From Lachnospiraceae bacterium (GTDB taxonomy: Bacteria > Bacillota > Clostridia > Lachnospirales > Lachnospiraceae), in NCBI GenBank assembly GCA_022774505.1, contig JALFLW010000073.1, positions 1-64,000 on the forward strand: a stretch of DNA of 64,000 nucleotides. The letters run 5' to 3'. Shown in pieces: positions 56,024-64,000 of the stretch. Made by a program: the position numbers and the translations under genes. Below the pieces are notes generated by a model. The model was not told the origin of the DNA. It was given only the letters and a program-made list of their open reading frames with translations, and did not search any database. Positions within the stretch are counted from its first letter, which is position 1. The number at the start of each line of letters is the position of its first letter.

Positions 56024-57942
56024 TGGAGATTCAGATACATTATGAAATTGCGGCGACCACATTTATGCTGGCAGCAACTCTAGTCTTCTGCAGACAGGGT
56101 CATTTGCGGGTTTACCGGAGCAGTCTGTTTTTGGGGATGATGGTCATAGGAGTATTGACTGCATTTTTTGATATGGCTGCAGGTGCTTTGTGTGTGGGCA
56201 GATCATCTGCCGTTGCTGAAATGACAGTATTCAGTATATTTATGCTGTTGTCTCTTGGTTACTCGGTAGTATATTCCATGTATGCACTGGAGCTGCTTCA
56301 CAGCCTGGATCAGATCCACAAAAGAAAGCTTCTATGGTGTCTGCCGTTTGCGGCAGGAGTTTTGTTGATATTAAGTACTCCTTTTACGGGGGCGTTGTAT
56401 TATGTAGATGCCCAAAATATATTACATAAAGGAAATTGGTATTATTCGATCACGGGCTTGTCTGTGTTGTATGTATTGATTCCTGTTTTTTATATGCATT
56501 ACATAGAAAAAAGAGAAGCAGTATCAAGGCGTATACGGCATTGGGTTTTTGCAATCTCTTTTACGGTTATTACGGCAAAGATCATACAGTATATATTCTT
56601 CCCAAAGATATTGCTTGTGTATGCTGTGAATAGTATTGTTGTATTCGGATGCTATTTGTTTTTGCAAAATTCGGATTATTATCTGGATGAAGTTACCGGT
56701 TTTTTCAAAATGCATGGATTTGAAGAAGTGGTCCGTGAAAAGATGGCATATCGTGAGGAATGTTCCATACTGGTGATGAGGATCATTAATTATACGGCCA
56801 TGACCGAAATGTATGAGGATTCCAAGCTGTCAGAGATTCAGGCGGCAATGGCGCAGCTGATGCGTGGTGAGTGTGGAGACAGAGATTATTATCATATCGC
56901 TGCCTCGACCTTTGCGATAATCGCGCCGGATCAGGTGCAGGTAGAGCAGCTGCACCAGCGGCTGGTTGATGTGATGCCCAAGATATGGACGATAGATGGA
57001 GAAGAGATCGTTCATGAATACTGCTTTTATGTAGTAAATATACCGGAAGGGTGTGATACCACAGACGAGCTTTTACAGCGGATCGCATATGCCCGGTCGG
57101 ATCATCAGGGGCATCATAAGGCAGGAGTGCTTATTCCGCTTACCCATGAAGCAGTCAGACCGGCAGAGGAAAAACAGATGGTAGCTGAGCTGGTGGAGCA
57201 GGCGGTGATCGATAACAGTATTGAGATTTATTTTCAGCCGATTTATTCTTTGGAAAAAGGACGGGTAACTTCATTGGAGGTATTGTCCCGGTTAAAAGAT
57301 AAGGATAAAAAATTTATCAATCCGGAATTTTTCATTCACGTAGCCGAGGAAAACAGAGACATTATTGCACTGGGAGAGCAGATATACAGGAAAGCGTGTA
57401 TATTTGCAACGCAGAACCATATATTTGAGATGGGAATTGATGATATCAATATCAATCTGTCACCGGTTCAGTGCTGTTATGAAGAATTGGCACAGGATCT
57501 GATCCGGATCGCCGGTGAATATGGTATCCCAATGTCAAGGATGCATCTGGAGATTACCGAGAGTGGATTGATGGACAAAGAAGAGATTCGGGAAACGCTG
57601 GAGACATTACGTTCTTCGGGTGCCAAGATCGCATTAGATGATTTTGGAACCGGCTATTCCAATATAAGCAGTATTGTCAGTCTGCCTGTAGATTATGTAA
57701 AGATTGACAAGAGCCTTGTGTGGTCCTACGGAAGAGGTGAAAACAAATATCTTGATCAATTGGTGCCTATGATCCATGCGGAAGGAAAAAGGATTATTTC
57801 TGAAGGAATAGAGACACAGGAACATATAGACATTTTTAAGAGATTAAAGGGAGATTTCCTACAGGGATATTTCTACTCAAAACCATTGCCGGAATATGAA
57901 TTTCTGCAATATTTGCGGAAAACCAATGAGATTTCCGGTTGA
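56023..57942 (+). CDS. c-di-GMP phosphodiesterase with 7-TM sensor, EAL active
   Basis: A 639-aa protein with the same architecture as the preceding one: seven membrane helices (about 10-220), a degenerate GGDEF (AASTF at 293-297) and an EAL domain that keeps E419 (EVL variant), NLSPVQC, LEITESG, LDDFGTGYSN, VKIDKS, SEGIETQ and LQGYFYSKP. It should hydrolyse c-di-GMP. It is translationally coupled to the degenerate paralogue upstream and followed by rhaB only 11 bp later. Confidence 0.9.
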   Translation: MEIQIHYEIAATTFMLAATLVFCRQGHLRVYRSSLFLGMMVIGVLTAFFDMAAGALCVGRSSAVAEMTVFSIFMLLSLGYSVVYSMYALELLHSLDQIHKRKLLWCLPFAAGVLLILSTPFTGALYYVDAQNILHKGNWYYSITGLSVLYVLIPVFYMHYIEKREAVSRRIRHWVFAISFTVITAKIIQYIFFPKILLVYAVNSIVVFGCYLFLQNSDYYLDEVTGFFKMHGFEEVVREKMAYREECSILVMRIINYTAMTEMYEDSKLSEIQAAMAQLMRGECGDRDYYHIAASTFAIIAPDQVQVEQLHQRLVDVMPKIWTIDGEEIVHEYCFYVVNIPEGCDTTDELLQRIAYARSDHQGHHKAGVLIPLTHEAVRPAEEKQMVAELVEQAVIDNSIEIYFQPIYSLEKGRVTSLEVLSRLKDKDKKFINPEFFIHVAEENRDIIALGEQIYRKACIFATQNHIFEMGIDDININLSPVQCCYEELAQDLIRIAGEYGIPMSRMHLEITESGLMDKEEIRETLETLRSSGAKIALDDFGTGYSNISSIVSLPVDYVKIDKSLVWSYGRGENKYLDQLVPMIHAEGKRIISEGIETQEHIDIFKRLKGDFLQGYFYSKPLPEYEFLQYLRKTNEISG

Positions 57943-57953
57943 AAGGAGCGATT

Positions 57954-59447
57954 ATGGATACGATCAATGTATTAGCATTTGACCTGGGAGCAAGCAGCGG
58001 ACGGGGAATGCTTGCGAGGTTTGACGGAAAAAAGATCACTTTAGAGGAGATTCATCGTTTTCCTCATAATTTCTCTGTATTGAATGGTCATGCTTACTGG
58101 AATATCATTTCTCTATACGAAGAGATGAAGAAAGGCATGCGTTTGTGCCGGGAGCCGTTGGCAGGGGTTGGATTTGATACCTGGGGAGTGGACTGCGGTC
58201 TGTTGGATGCAGAAGGCAATCTTGTGGGGATGCCGGGAAGCTACCGGGATGCGGCACTTGATGATGACAATATGAATAAAGTGCTTGCCCTGTTGGGAGG
58301 AAGCGAAAGGGAAGATTTAGGTGCTGTTAAAAGCGGAGAGAGATATGTATTTGAAAAGACAGGGATTGCCTGTCTGGCATATAATACACTATATAAACTC
58401 TGCTATCTGAAGGAGGCAATGCCGGAACAATGGGGAGCAGTGGATCAGATACTTTTTATGCCAAATCTGATAGAATATCTTTTTTCGGGTGTCAAACACA
58501 GCGAGTATTCTATTGCATCCACATCACAGCTGCTTGATATGAAAGAAAAGAAATGGGCTGTGGAGCTGATGGAAAAGGCAGGACTGGATCCGGCAAAGCT
58601 GGCACCGTTAGAATATGCCGGAAAGGATCTCGGACCGCTGCGTCCGGAGATCGCTAAGGAAGTAGGACAGGAAAATCTGCATATACTGTCGGTATCGGGA
58701 CATGATACGGCTTGTGCCGTGGCTGCTGTGCCGGCGAGAGAAAAAGAATTTACCTTTCTTTCCAGCGGTACATGGTCATTGATGGGGATTTCATCAGAAA
58801 CCATGCTGACCGGGGAACAGGTGATCAGGGACAAGATCTCGAACGAGGGGACTTGGGATGGAGGATATCGTCCGACGGTAAATATCATTGGTCTTTGGAT
58901 GAATCAGGAGCTTCGCCGCTGTTTTCAGAGGCAGGGCAAAGATTACAGCTTTGCACAGATGAATGAGATGGCTGCAGCACAAAAGCCTCTTCAAAGCTTT
59001 ATCAGACCGGATGATTTTATGCAGCCGGGAGACTATCCGGAGAAGATAAGATCCTACTGTGCCGAGACGGGACAGCCGGTACCGGAGTCAGACGGTGCAC
59101 TGGTGCGCTGCGTCTTAGAAAGTCTTGCCATGCGGTATCGTCAGGTATACCAAAGCCTGAGACCGTATATTACCTGGGAAGAAAAGCTTTATATCGTAGG
59201 CGGTGGTGCTCAAAATCAGGTATTGAACCAATTTACGGCAAATGCACTGGGGATTCCGGTAATCACCGGAGCGAGCGAGGCGACCGCGGTCGGCAATGTC
59301 ATGGAACAGCTATATGCGTTGGGAGCGTATAAGACGCGTGAAGAAAAATGTGATATTCTTGCAGCTTCCTTTGAGACAGCGGAGTATCTGCCAAAGGATA
59401 CGAAAGCATGGGAAGAGGCATATCAACGATTTGAAAAGCTTTATTGA
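57954..59447 (+). CDS. rhaB: L-rhamnulokinase
   Basis: Phosphorylates L-rhamnulose to rhamnulose-1-phosphate in rhamnose catabolism. It is 497 aa, of FGGY kinase length: N-terminal AFDLGASSGRGMLARF, LSVSGHDTACAVAAVP, FLSSGTWSLMG and the C-terminal VGGGAQNQVLNQFTANALG, all typical of RhaB. The ATG at 57954 has AAAGGAG 6 nt upstream. The isomerase and aldolase genes are not adjacent. Being 11 bp after the phosphodiesterase gene, it probably shares its transcript. Confidence 0.93.
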   Translation: MDTINVLAFDLGASSGRGMLARFDGKKITLEEIHRFPHNFSVLNGHAYWNIISLYEEMKKGMRLCREPLAGVGFDTWGVDCGLLDAEGNLVGMPGSYRDAALDDDNMNKVLALLGGSEREDLGAVKSGERYVFEKTGIACLAYNTLYKLCYLKEAMPEQWGAVDQILFMPNLIEYLFSGVKHSEYSIASTSQLLDMKEKKWAVELMEKAGLDPAKLAPLEYAGKDLGPLRPEIAKEVGQENLHILSVSGHDTACAVAAVPAREKEFTFLSSGTWSLMGISSETMLTGEQVIRDKISNEGTWDGGYRPTVNIIGLWMNQELRRCFQRQGKDYSFAQMNEMAAAQKPLQSFIRPDDFMQPGDYPEKIRSYCAETGQPVPESDGALVRCVLESLAMRYRQVYQSLRPYITWEEKLYIVGGGAQNQVLNQFTANALGIPVITGASEATAVGNVMEQLYALGAYKTREEKCDILAASFETAEYLPKDTKAWEEAYQRFEKLY

Positions 59448-59483
59448 TCACTGCAGATCGATCAACAAATGAAATAAATAGTC

Positions 59484-59526
59484 AAAACGACCGATGGATC
59501 CCGGGGAGAGGGATATCGGTCGTTTT
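59484..59526 (+). terminator. rhaB: rhaB terminator
   Basis: AAAACGACCGAT (59484-59495) / ATCGGTCGTTTT (59515-59526) followed by ATTG. The U-tract is provided by the stem end. Confidence 0.85.
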
Positions 59527-59633
59527 ATTGTGAAACAGATTTTTGATTGTTTAATTTACTTTTTTGTCTTTTTTGGGTATATTATATAAGAGGAAGTTTT
59601 ATCAAAAAGTAAGAGAAACAAATGGAGGATTTT

Positions 59634-62597
59634 ATGGCATCAAGGATTAAAAGTGCAGACGAAGTAAAAATACCGGAAAGTTATATACTGGAGCAGGCAG
59701 CAGCAATTCCTGAGATTGACAGCTTTGCTTTGGCACTGCGTCACAAAAAAAGTGGAGCACGTGTTTTATTTTTAAGTAATGAAGATGACAATAAAGTGTT
59801 TTCAATCGGTTTTCGTACACCGCCAAAGGATGCAACAGGTGTACCTCATATTATTGAACATACCGTACTGTGCGGATCCAGAGAGTTTCCGGCAAAGGAT
59901 CCGTTTGTAGAGCTTGTCAAAGGTTCTTTGAATACTTATCTGAATGCAACAACGTATCCGGATAAAACGCTTTATCCGGTGGCGAGCTGCAATGATAAGG
60001 ACTTTCAGAATTTAATGCATGTTTATATGGATGCGGTATTTTATCCGAATATTTATAAACATGAAGAGATATTTAAGCAGGAGGGCTGGCATTACGAGCT
60101 CAATTCACCGGGAGAACAGGTGATATATAATGGTGTCGTTTTTAATGAAATGAAAGGAGCTTTTTCATCAGCAGAAGGAAAACTGGAGCGTTTTGTAATG
60201 AATGGCCTGTTTCCGGATAATACCTATGCCAATGAGTCCGGTGGTGATCCGGCACATATTCCGGATCTGACCTATGAGGAGTATCTGGATTTCCACCGCC
60301 GCTATTATCATCCGGTAAACAGTTATATTTACCTGTATGGAGATATGGATATTGAGGAAAGACTGGAGTGGATGGATCAACACTACCTGAAAGACTTTCC
60401 GGCGATCGCACTGGATTCTTCCATAGATGTACAAAAACCATTTAAGGAGATTAAGAAACTTGAGACGGAATATGCAGTTTCTGAAAATGAAGCCTGTGAG
60501 GACAAGACATATTATTCCTATGCAGCAGCGATGGACATTACGCTGGATGTCAAAGTGTGCAAGGCGTTTGAGGTATTAGCATATATTTTGGTAGAAATGC
60601 CGGGTGCCCCGTTGAAACAGGCGCTTCTTGATGCCGGAATAGGGACGGATATAGATGTAGATTTCTGTGACATTCTGCGACAGAGCTATTTTTGCATTAC
60701 AACGCAGAATGCAAAGGCAGGTGACAGAGAAAAATTCTACAATATTATCATGGATACGCTGCGACAGCAGGTAGAAAATGGTCTAGACAGCAAAGCACTT
60801 GAGGCTGCGATCAATGCAATGGAGTTTAAGGAAAGAGAAGCCGACTACGGAATGTTTCCAAAGGGGCTGGTATATGGTCTGAATACGATGAAGACATGGC
60901 TGTATGATGACAACATGCCATATAATGCATTGTGTTTCCAAGAGTGCTATGAATTTTTAAGAAGTCAACTTAATACCGGATATTATGAGTCATTGCTTCG
61001 AAAATATCTTTTAGAAAATACACATGCGGTATTAGTAGAGATGAAGCCAAAGAAGGGGCTTCAGGCATTGGCAGAGCAAAAAGAAAAGGATCGTCTGGCG
61101 AAATATAAGGCATCCTTGTCCGAGAAAGAGATCAGCAAGCTTATTGATGATACGAAGGCATTGAAAGCATATCAGGAGGAGCCGTCACCAAAGGAAATAT
61201 TGGAAAAGATTCCGATGCTGTCCAGAGAGGATATTGGGAAAAAGATAGCTCCGGTCTATAATAAAGAATGTTCTCTTCATGGGATCAGGACGATGCACCA
61301 TGAGATTCATACAAATGATATTGTATATCTGGACTTTTTATTTGATATCGATGATTATAGGGAATACATGCCACAGATGAGCTTTCTCAAGACTCTTTTG
61401 GGATATATGGATACCGGCAGATACAGCTATAGCAGTCTTGATACCGAAATTAATTTTCATACGGGAGGAATCGGTGCAGATGTGAATTTCTATCGTCTGT
61501 ATGGAGAGGAGGATTCCTGCAGAGTACGGTTTGAGGTCAGCACAAAGGTTCTGAGAAGCAAATTGTCTGAGGCACTCGAATTAATGGGAGATATCATGTT
61601 TACTACCAGCTTTGCAGACAAAAAGCATCTCAGGGAAGTCGTGGCAGAAGCACGTTCACGCAAAAAGATGAGTCTTATGTCAGCCGGACATCAGGCTGCA
61701 ATGATACGAGCTATGTCGCATTTGTCAGAAACAGACTGGCTTAGTGACATGTACGGTGGCTATGGTTATTATCAGTATCTGGCACAGATGGATGACCATT
61801 TTGAAGAAAAGGCGGATGAGCTTCAAAACGGTTATATGGCATTGATGCAAAAGATATTTAACAGACAGGGAATGATGATCTCTTGTACGGCAGATCAAAA
61901 AGGGATCGAGGCATTAGAGGACGTGCTTCCGTCATTTTTGAATAGGCTGGAAAGATTTGCACAGCAGGAAACTGCCGGAGATCCGGACGATATTCTGACA
62001 AGATATCCAATTGAATTAAAGCCGCTTAACGAAGGGATCATGACACCGGCAGAGGTGCAGTATGTAGCTGTTGCGGGAAAATGCAGTGATATGACGGGTG
62101 TTAAGAAAGGTGTTTTGGATGTCGTGCGTCATTTATTGAACTTTGGTTATTTATGGAATGAAGTGCGTGTCAAAGGAGGTGCATATGGTGTATCCTGCCA
62201 GCTGATCCGGAATGGAGAGGGATTCTTTACCTCTTATCGTGATCCGGGACTGGGCAGCACACTGGAAGTTTACCGGGGGGCAGCAGAGTATCTTAGAAAC
62301 TTTGATACCGGGGAGAGAGAGCTTTTAAAGACGATCATCGGTACGATAAGCGGGCTTGATACACCGAAACCGCCGGCTGCCAAGGGAAAGCGTTCCATGG
62401 GAATATATCTCTCAGAGATTCCTGAAGAAATCCTTCAGCAGGAAAGAGATCAGGTGCTTGCATGCTCCAAAGAGGACATTCGTGCAGTGGCTGATATGAT
62501 AGAAGACATTACGCGAGAGGGAAGTATTTGTGTGATCGGTAATGAAAATCATATACAGGATGAAAAAGAGCTTTTTGATACACTTTCAATATTATAA
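59634..62597 (+). CDS. M16C-family zinc metallopeptidase (presequence-protease type)
   Basis: A 987-aa peptidase of the PreP/falcilysin group. The inverted zinc motif H72-x2-E75-H76 (HIIEHTVLCGS) and a downstream Glu in VFNEMKGAFSSAEG form the active site. The protein contains four M16 domain folds joined by a hinge and degrades peptides in a closed chamber. No signal peptide is present, so it is intracellular. The ATG at 59634 has GGAGG about 7 nt upstream. Confidence 0.95.
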   Translation: MASRIKSADEVKIPESYILEQAAAIPEIDSFALALRHKKSGARVLFLSNEDDNKVFSIGFRTPPKDATGVPHIIEHTVLCGSREFPAKDPFVELVKGSLNTYLNATTYPDKTLYPVASCNDKDFQNLMHVYMDAVFYPNIYKHEEIFKQEGWHYELNSPGEQVIYNGVVFNEMKGAFSSAEGKLERFVMNGLFPDNTYANESGGDPAHIPDLTYEEYLDFHRRYYHPVNSYIYLYGDMDIEERLEWMDQHYLKDFPAIALDSSIDVQKPFKEIKKLETEYAVSENEACEDKTYYSYAAAMDITLDVKVCKAFEVLAYILVEMPGAPLKQALLDAGIGTDIDVDFCDILRQSYFCITTQNAKAGDREKFYNIIMDTLRQQVENGLDSKALEAAINAMEFKEREADYGMFPKGLVYGLNTMKTWLYDDNMPYNALCFQECYEFLRSQLNTGYYESLLRKYLLENTHAVLVEMKPKKGLQALAEQKEKDRLAKYKASLSEKEISKLIDDTKALKAYQEEPSPKEILEKIPMLSREDIGKKIAPVYNKECSLHGIRTMHHEIHTNDIVYLDFLFDIDDYREYMPQMSFLKTLLGYMDTGRYSYSSLDTEINFHTGGIGADVNFYRLYGEEDSCRVRFEVSTKVLRSKLSEALELMGDIMFTTSFADKKHLREVVAEARSRKKMSLMSAGHQAAMIRAMSHLSETDWLSDMYGGYGYYQYLAQMDDHFEEKADELQNGYMALMQKIFNRQGMMISCTADQKGIEALEDVLPSFLNRLERFAQQETAGDPDDILTRYPIELKPLNEGIMTPAEVQYVAVAGKCSDMTGVKKGVLDVVRHLLNFGYLWNEVRVKGGAYGVSCQLIRNGEGFFTSYRDPGLGSTLEVYRGAAEYLRNFDTGERELLKTIIGTISGLDTPKPPAAKGKRSMGIYLSEIPEEILQQERDQVLACSKEDIRAVADMIEDITREGSICVIGNENHIQDEKELFDTLSIL

Positions 62598-62612
62598 AGA
62601 TAGGAGATTACA

Positions 62613-63530
62613 ATGACAGAAAATAAAGAGTTTCGTTCGGGCTTTGTGACATTGATCGGTCGTCCCAATGTAGGGAAATCTACCCTGATGAACCGCCTTA
62701 TCGGGCAAAAGATCGCGATTACCTCGAATAAACCACAGACAACGAGAAACCGGATCCAGACGGTATATACGGATGAAAGAGGGCAGATCATCTTTTTGGA
62801 TACACCGGGGATACACAAGGCAAAGAATAAGCTGGGAGAATATATGGTGTCCGTAGCAGAGAGGACGCTGCGCGAGGTGGATCTGATACTCTGGCTTGTG
62901 GAACCGACCACATTTATCGGTGCCGGAGAACGTCATATAGCAGAACAGCTTCGCAAGGTAAAGACACCGGTATTTCTGGTGATCAACAAGATCGATACCG
63001 TAGAGAAAGCACAGATACTTACCTTTATTGATGCATATAAGGACATTGCAGACTTTGCAGAGATCATACCGGTCTCTGCGCTAAAGGGAGAAAATACAGA
63101 CGAGCTTTTATGCTCTATGTTTCATTATCTGGAGAAGGGACCGCAGTATTATGATGAGGATACGATCACCGATCAGCCGGAACGCCAGATCGTATCTGAG
63201 CTGATCCGTGAAAAGGCACTTAGAAATCTGAATGATGAGATCCCGCATGGAGTTGCAGTAGCAATTGACAGAATGAAGGAGCGTCCGGGGGGAACCCTGA
63301 TCGATATTGATGCGACTATTGTCTGCGAGAGAAACTCCCACAAGGGGATCATTATCGGTAAGCAGGGATCTATGCTGAAAAAGATAGGAACGGATGCAAG
63401 ACATGATATTGAGGCGCTGCTGGACTGCAGAGTCAATCTGAAACTGTGGGTCAAAGTGAAGAAAGACTGGCGGGACAGCGACTTTCTGATCAAGAATTTT
63501 GGGTATCGTTCCGAGGGACAGGAGGAATAG
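62613..63530 (+). CDS. era: GTPase Era
   Basis: A 305-aa essential GTPase for 16S rRNA 3' end maturation. G1 is GRPNVGKSTLMN, G2 is in NKPQTTRNRI, G3 is DTPG, G4 is NKID and G5 is SALKG. The C-terminal KH domain shows IVCERNSHKGIIIGKQGSMLK. RBS TAGGAG. It lies 15 bp downstream of the peptidase gene and 4 bp before the next start. Confidence 0.98.
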   Translation: MTENKEFRSGFVTLIGRPNVGKSTLMNRLIGQKIAITSNKPQTTRNRIQTVYTDERGQIIFLDTPGIHKAKNKLGEYMVSVAERTLREVDLILWLVEPTTFIGAGERHIAEQLRKVKTPVFLVINKIDTVEKAQILTFIDAYKDIADFAEIIPVSALKGENTDELLCSMFHYLEKGPQYYDEDTITDQPERQIVSELIREKALRNLNDEIPHGVAVAIDRMKERPGGTLIDIDATIVCERNSHKGIIIGKQGSMLKKIGTDARHDIEALLDCRVNLKLWVKVKKDWRDSDFLIKNFGYRSEGQEE

Positions 63531-63534
63531 AGAA

Positions 63535-64000
63535 ATGAAGAAAAATATGAAAAAAATAAAAAGCATGATAGCCGGTATCGGTGCCATATCCCTGGCTGCA
63601 GTCATTGGGATGGCACAACCGGATGATCCGGAAAAGACAGCGGCAGCGGTCACTGCAGCACCTGCTGCAACGACAACAGTACGGCCGGCGGCTACAGTCA
63701 GACCGTCCTCTTTAGCATCGCCTCTGCCTTCTGCGTCTGCAGCGGCAAATGCAGCGAAGAAAACGGTTAAAAAAGAAACGCCAATGTCAGTGATGGATGC
63801 TCCGATTCAGCAGAGGATCACCAAAAAAGGAATGATCTACGAATACAAAGCTACATATGCACATTTGATCGGATGCACCAGTGCCGTCAAAAAAAAGAAA
63901 AATATAAAGATTCCTTCAAAAATTTGTGTTCAGGATATATATTATGATGTTACCATGGTTGATTATGAAGCCTTGAAGGGATGCAAAAAGCTGGAAAAAG
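63535..64000 (+). CDS. Secreted repeat-type protein, N-terminal part only
   Basis: The reading frame starts with ATG at 63535, has GGAGG upstream, and runs open to the window edge (155 codons seen). The N terminus is a signal-peptide-like region (KKNMKKIKSM, hydrophobic core), followed by an Ala/Thr/Pro/Ser-rich linker (about 35-80) and then a domain with IKIPSKICVQDIYYDVTMVD and YEALKGCKKLEK. This last pattern is that of BspA-type leucine-rich repeats of exported clostridial proteins. The gene is truncated by the window, so total length and repeat number are unknown. Confidence 0.75.
   Translation, partial: MKKNMKKIKSMIAGIGAISLAAVIGMAQPDDPEKTAAAVTAAPAATTTVRPAATVRPSSLASPLPSASAAANAAKKTVKKETPMSVMDAPIQQRITKKGMIYEYKATYAHLIGCTSAVKKKKNIKIPSKICVQDIYYDVTMVDYEALKGCKKLEK

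Overview
The window looks like chromosomal DNA of an anaerobic, Gram-positive member of the Clostridia, most likely Lachnospiraceae (genus not determined). The basis is the low-to-moderate GC content, strong AGGAGG-type ribosome binding sites, T-box leaders, an [FeFe]-hydrogenase maturase (hydG), sporulation-type proteins (SpmB, a YtvI-like permease) and the protein sequences themselves. No rRNA, CRISPR array, phage or plasmid functions, or complete transposase gene was seen.

Layout. 0.2-3.6 kb: orphan AraC-type response regulator, spmB, a small Cys-rich acidic protein and a methyltransferase. 3.6-8.8 kb: GH36 alpha-galactosidase, glycerol kinase, then a promoter and structured leader ending in a terminator in front of a TM1266-family regulator and hydG. 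8.9-12 kb (minus): rfbA-rfbB-rfbD for dTDP-sugar synthesis, without rfbC. 12.2-18.2 kb: MerR-methyltransferase fusion, tRNA-Leu(AAG), a secreted protein, an EAL phosphodiesterase and an intracellular GH26-like glycosidase. 18.4-24.2 kb: the core rpmG-secE-nusG-rplK-rplA cluster, bracketed by two FliD-like proteins in a non-flagellar setting, followed by a small RelA/SpoT-type hydrolase. 24.3-33.9 kb: GHL10 glycosidase, anchored Lys-rich protein, ABC exporter, MoxR-DUF58-membrane protein operon and a YtvI-like permease. 34.1-43.6 kb: envelope region with a minus-strand operon (sugar transferase, LCP ligase, histidine kinase, response regulator) divergent from an HtrA protease, LtaS-like enzyme and SDR. 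43.6-52.7 kb: ilvBN under a T-box with apparent Val specifier, and trpEGDCBA (no trpF) under a T-box with Trp specifier. 53-59.5 kb: c-di-GMP module (active GGDEF; degenerate GGDEF-EAL; EAL phosphodiesterase) in line with rhaB. 59.6-64 kb: M16C peptidase, era and the start of a secreted protein.

The non-coding layer is the least ordinary part. Five copies of a ~65-92 bp repeat each sit immediately behind the T-tract of a gene-specific terminator, in the same orientation relative to it. One copy is split by a 93-bp MITE-like element with perfect 18-bp terminal inverted repeats and a 5-bp target duplication. A second, shorter MITE copy lies between hydG and rfbD. Also notable are the leader upstream of the hydrogenase genes, a five-cysteine insertion in IlvB, and a degenerate/active pair of EAL proteins.
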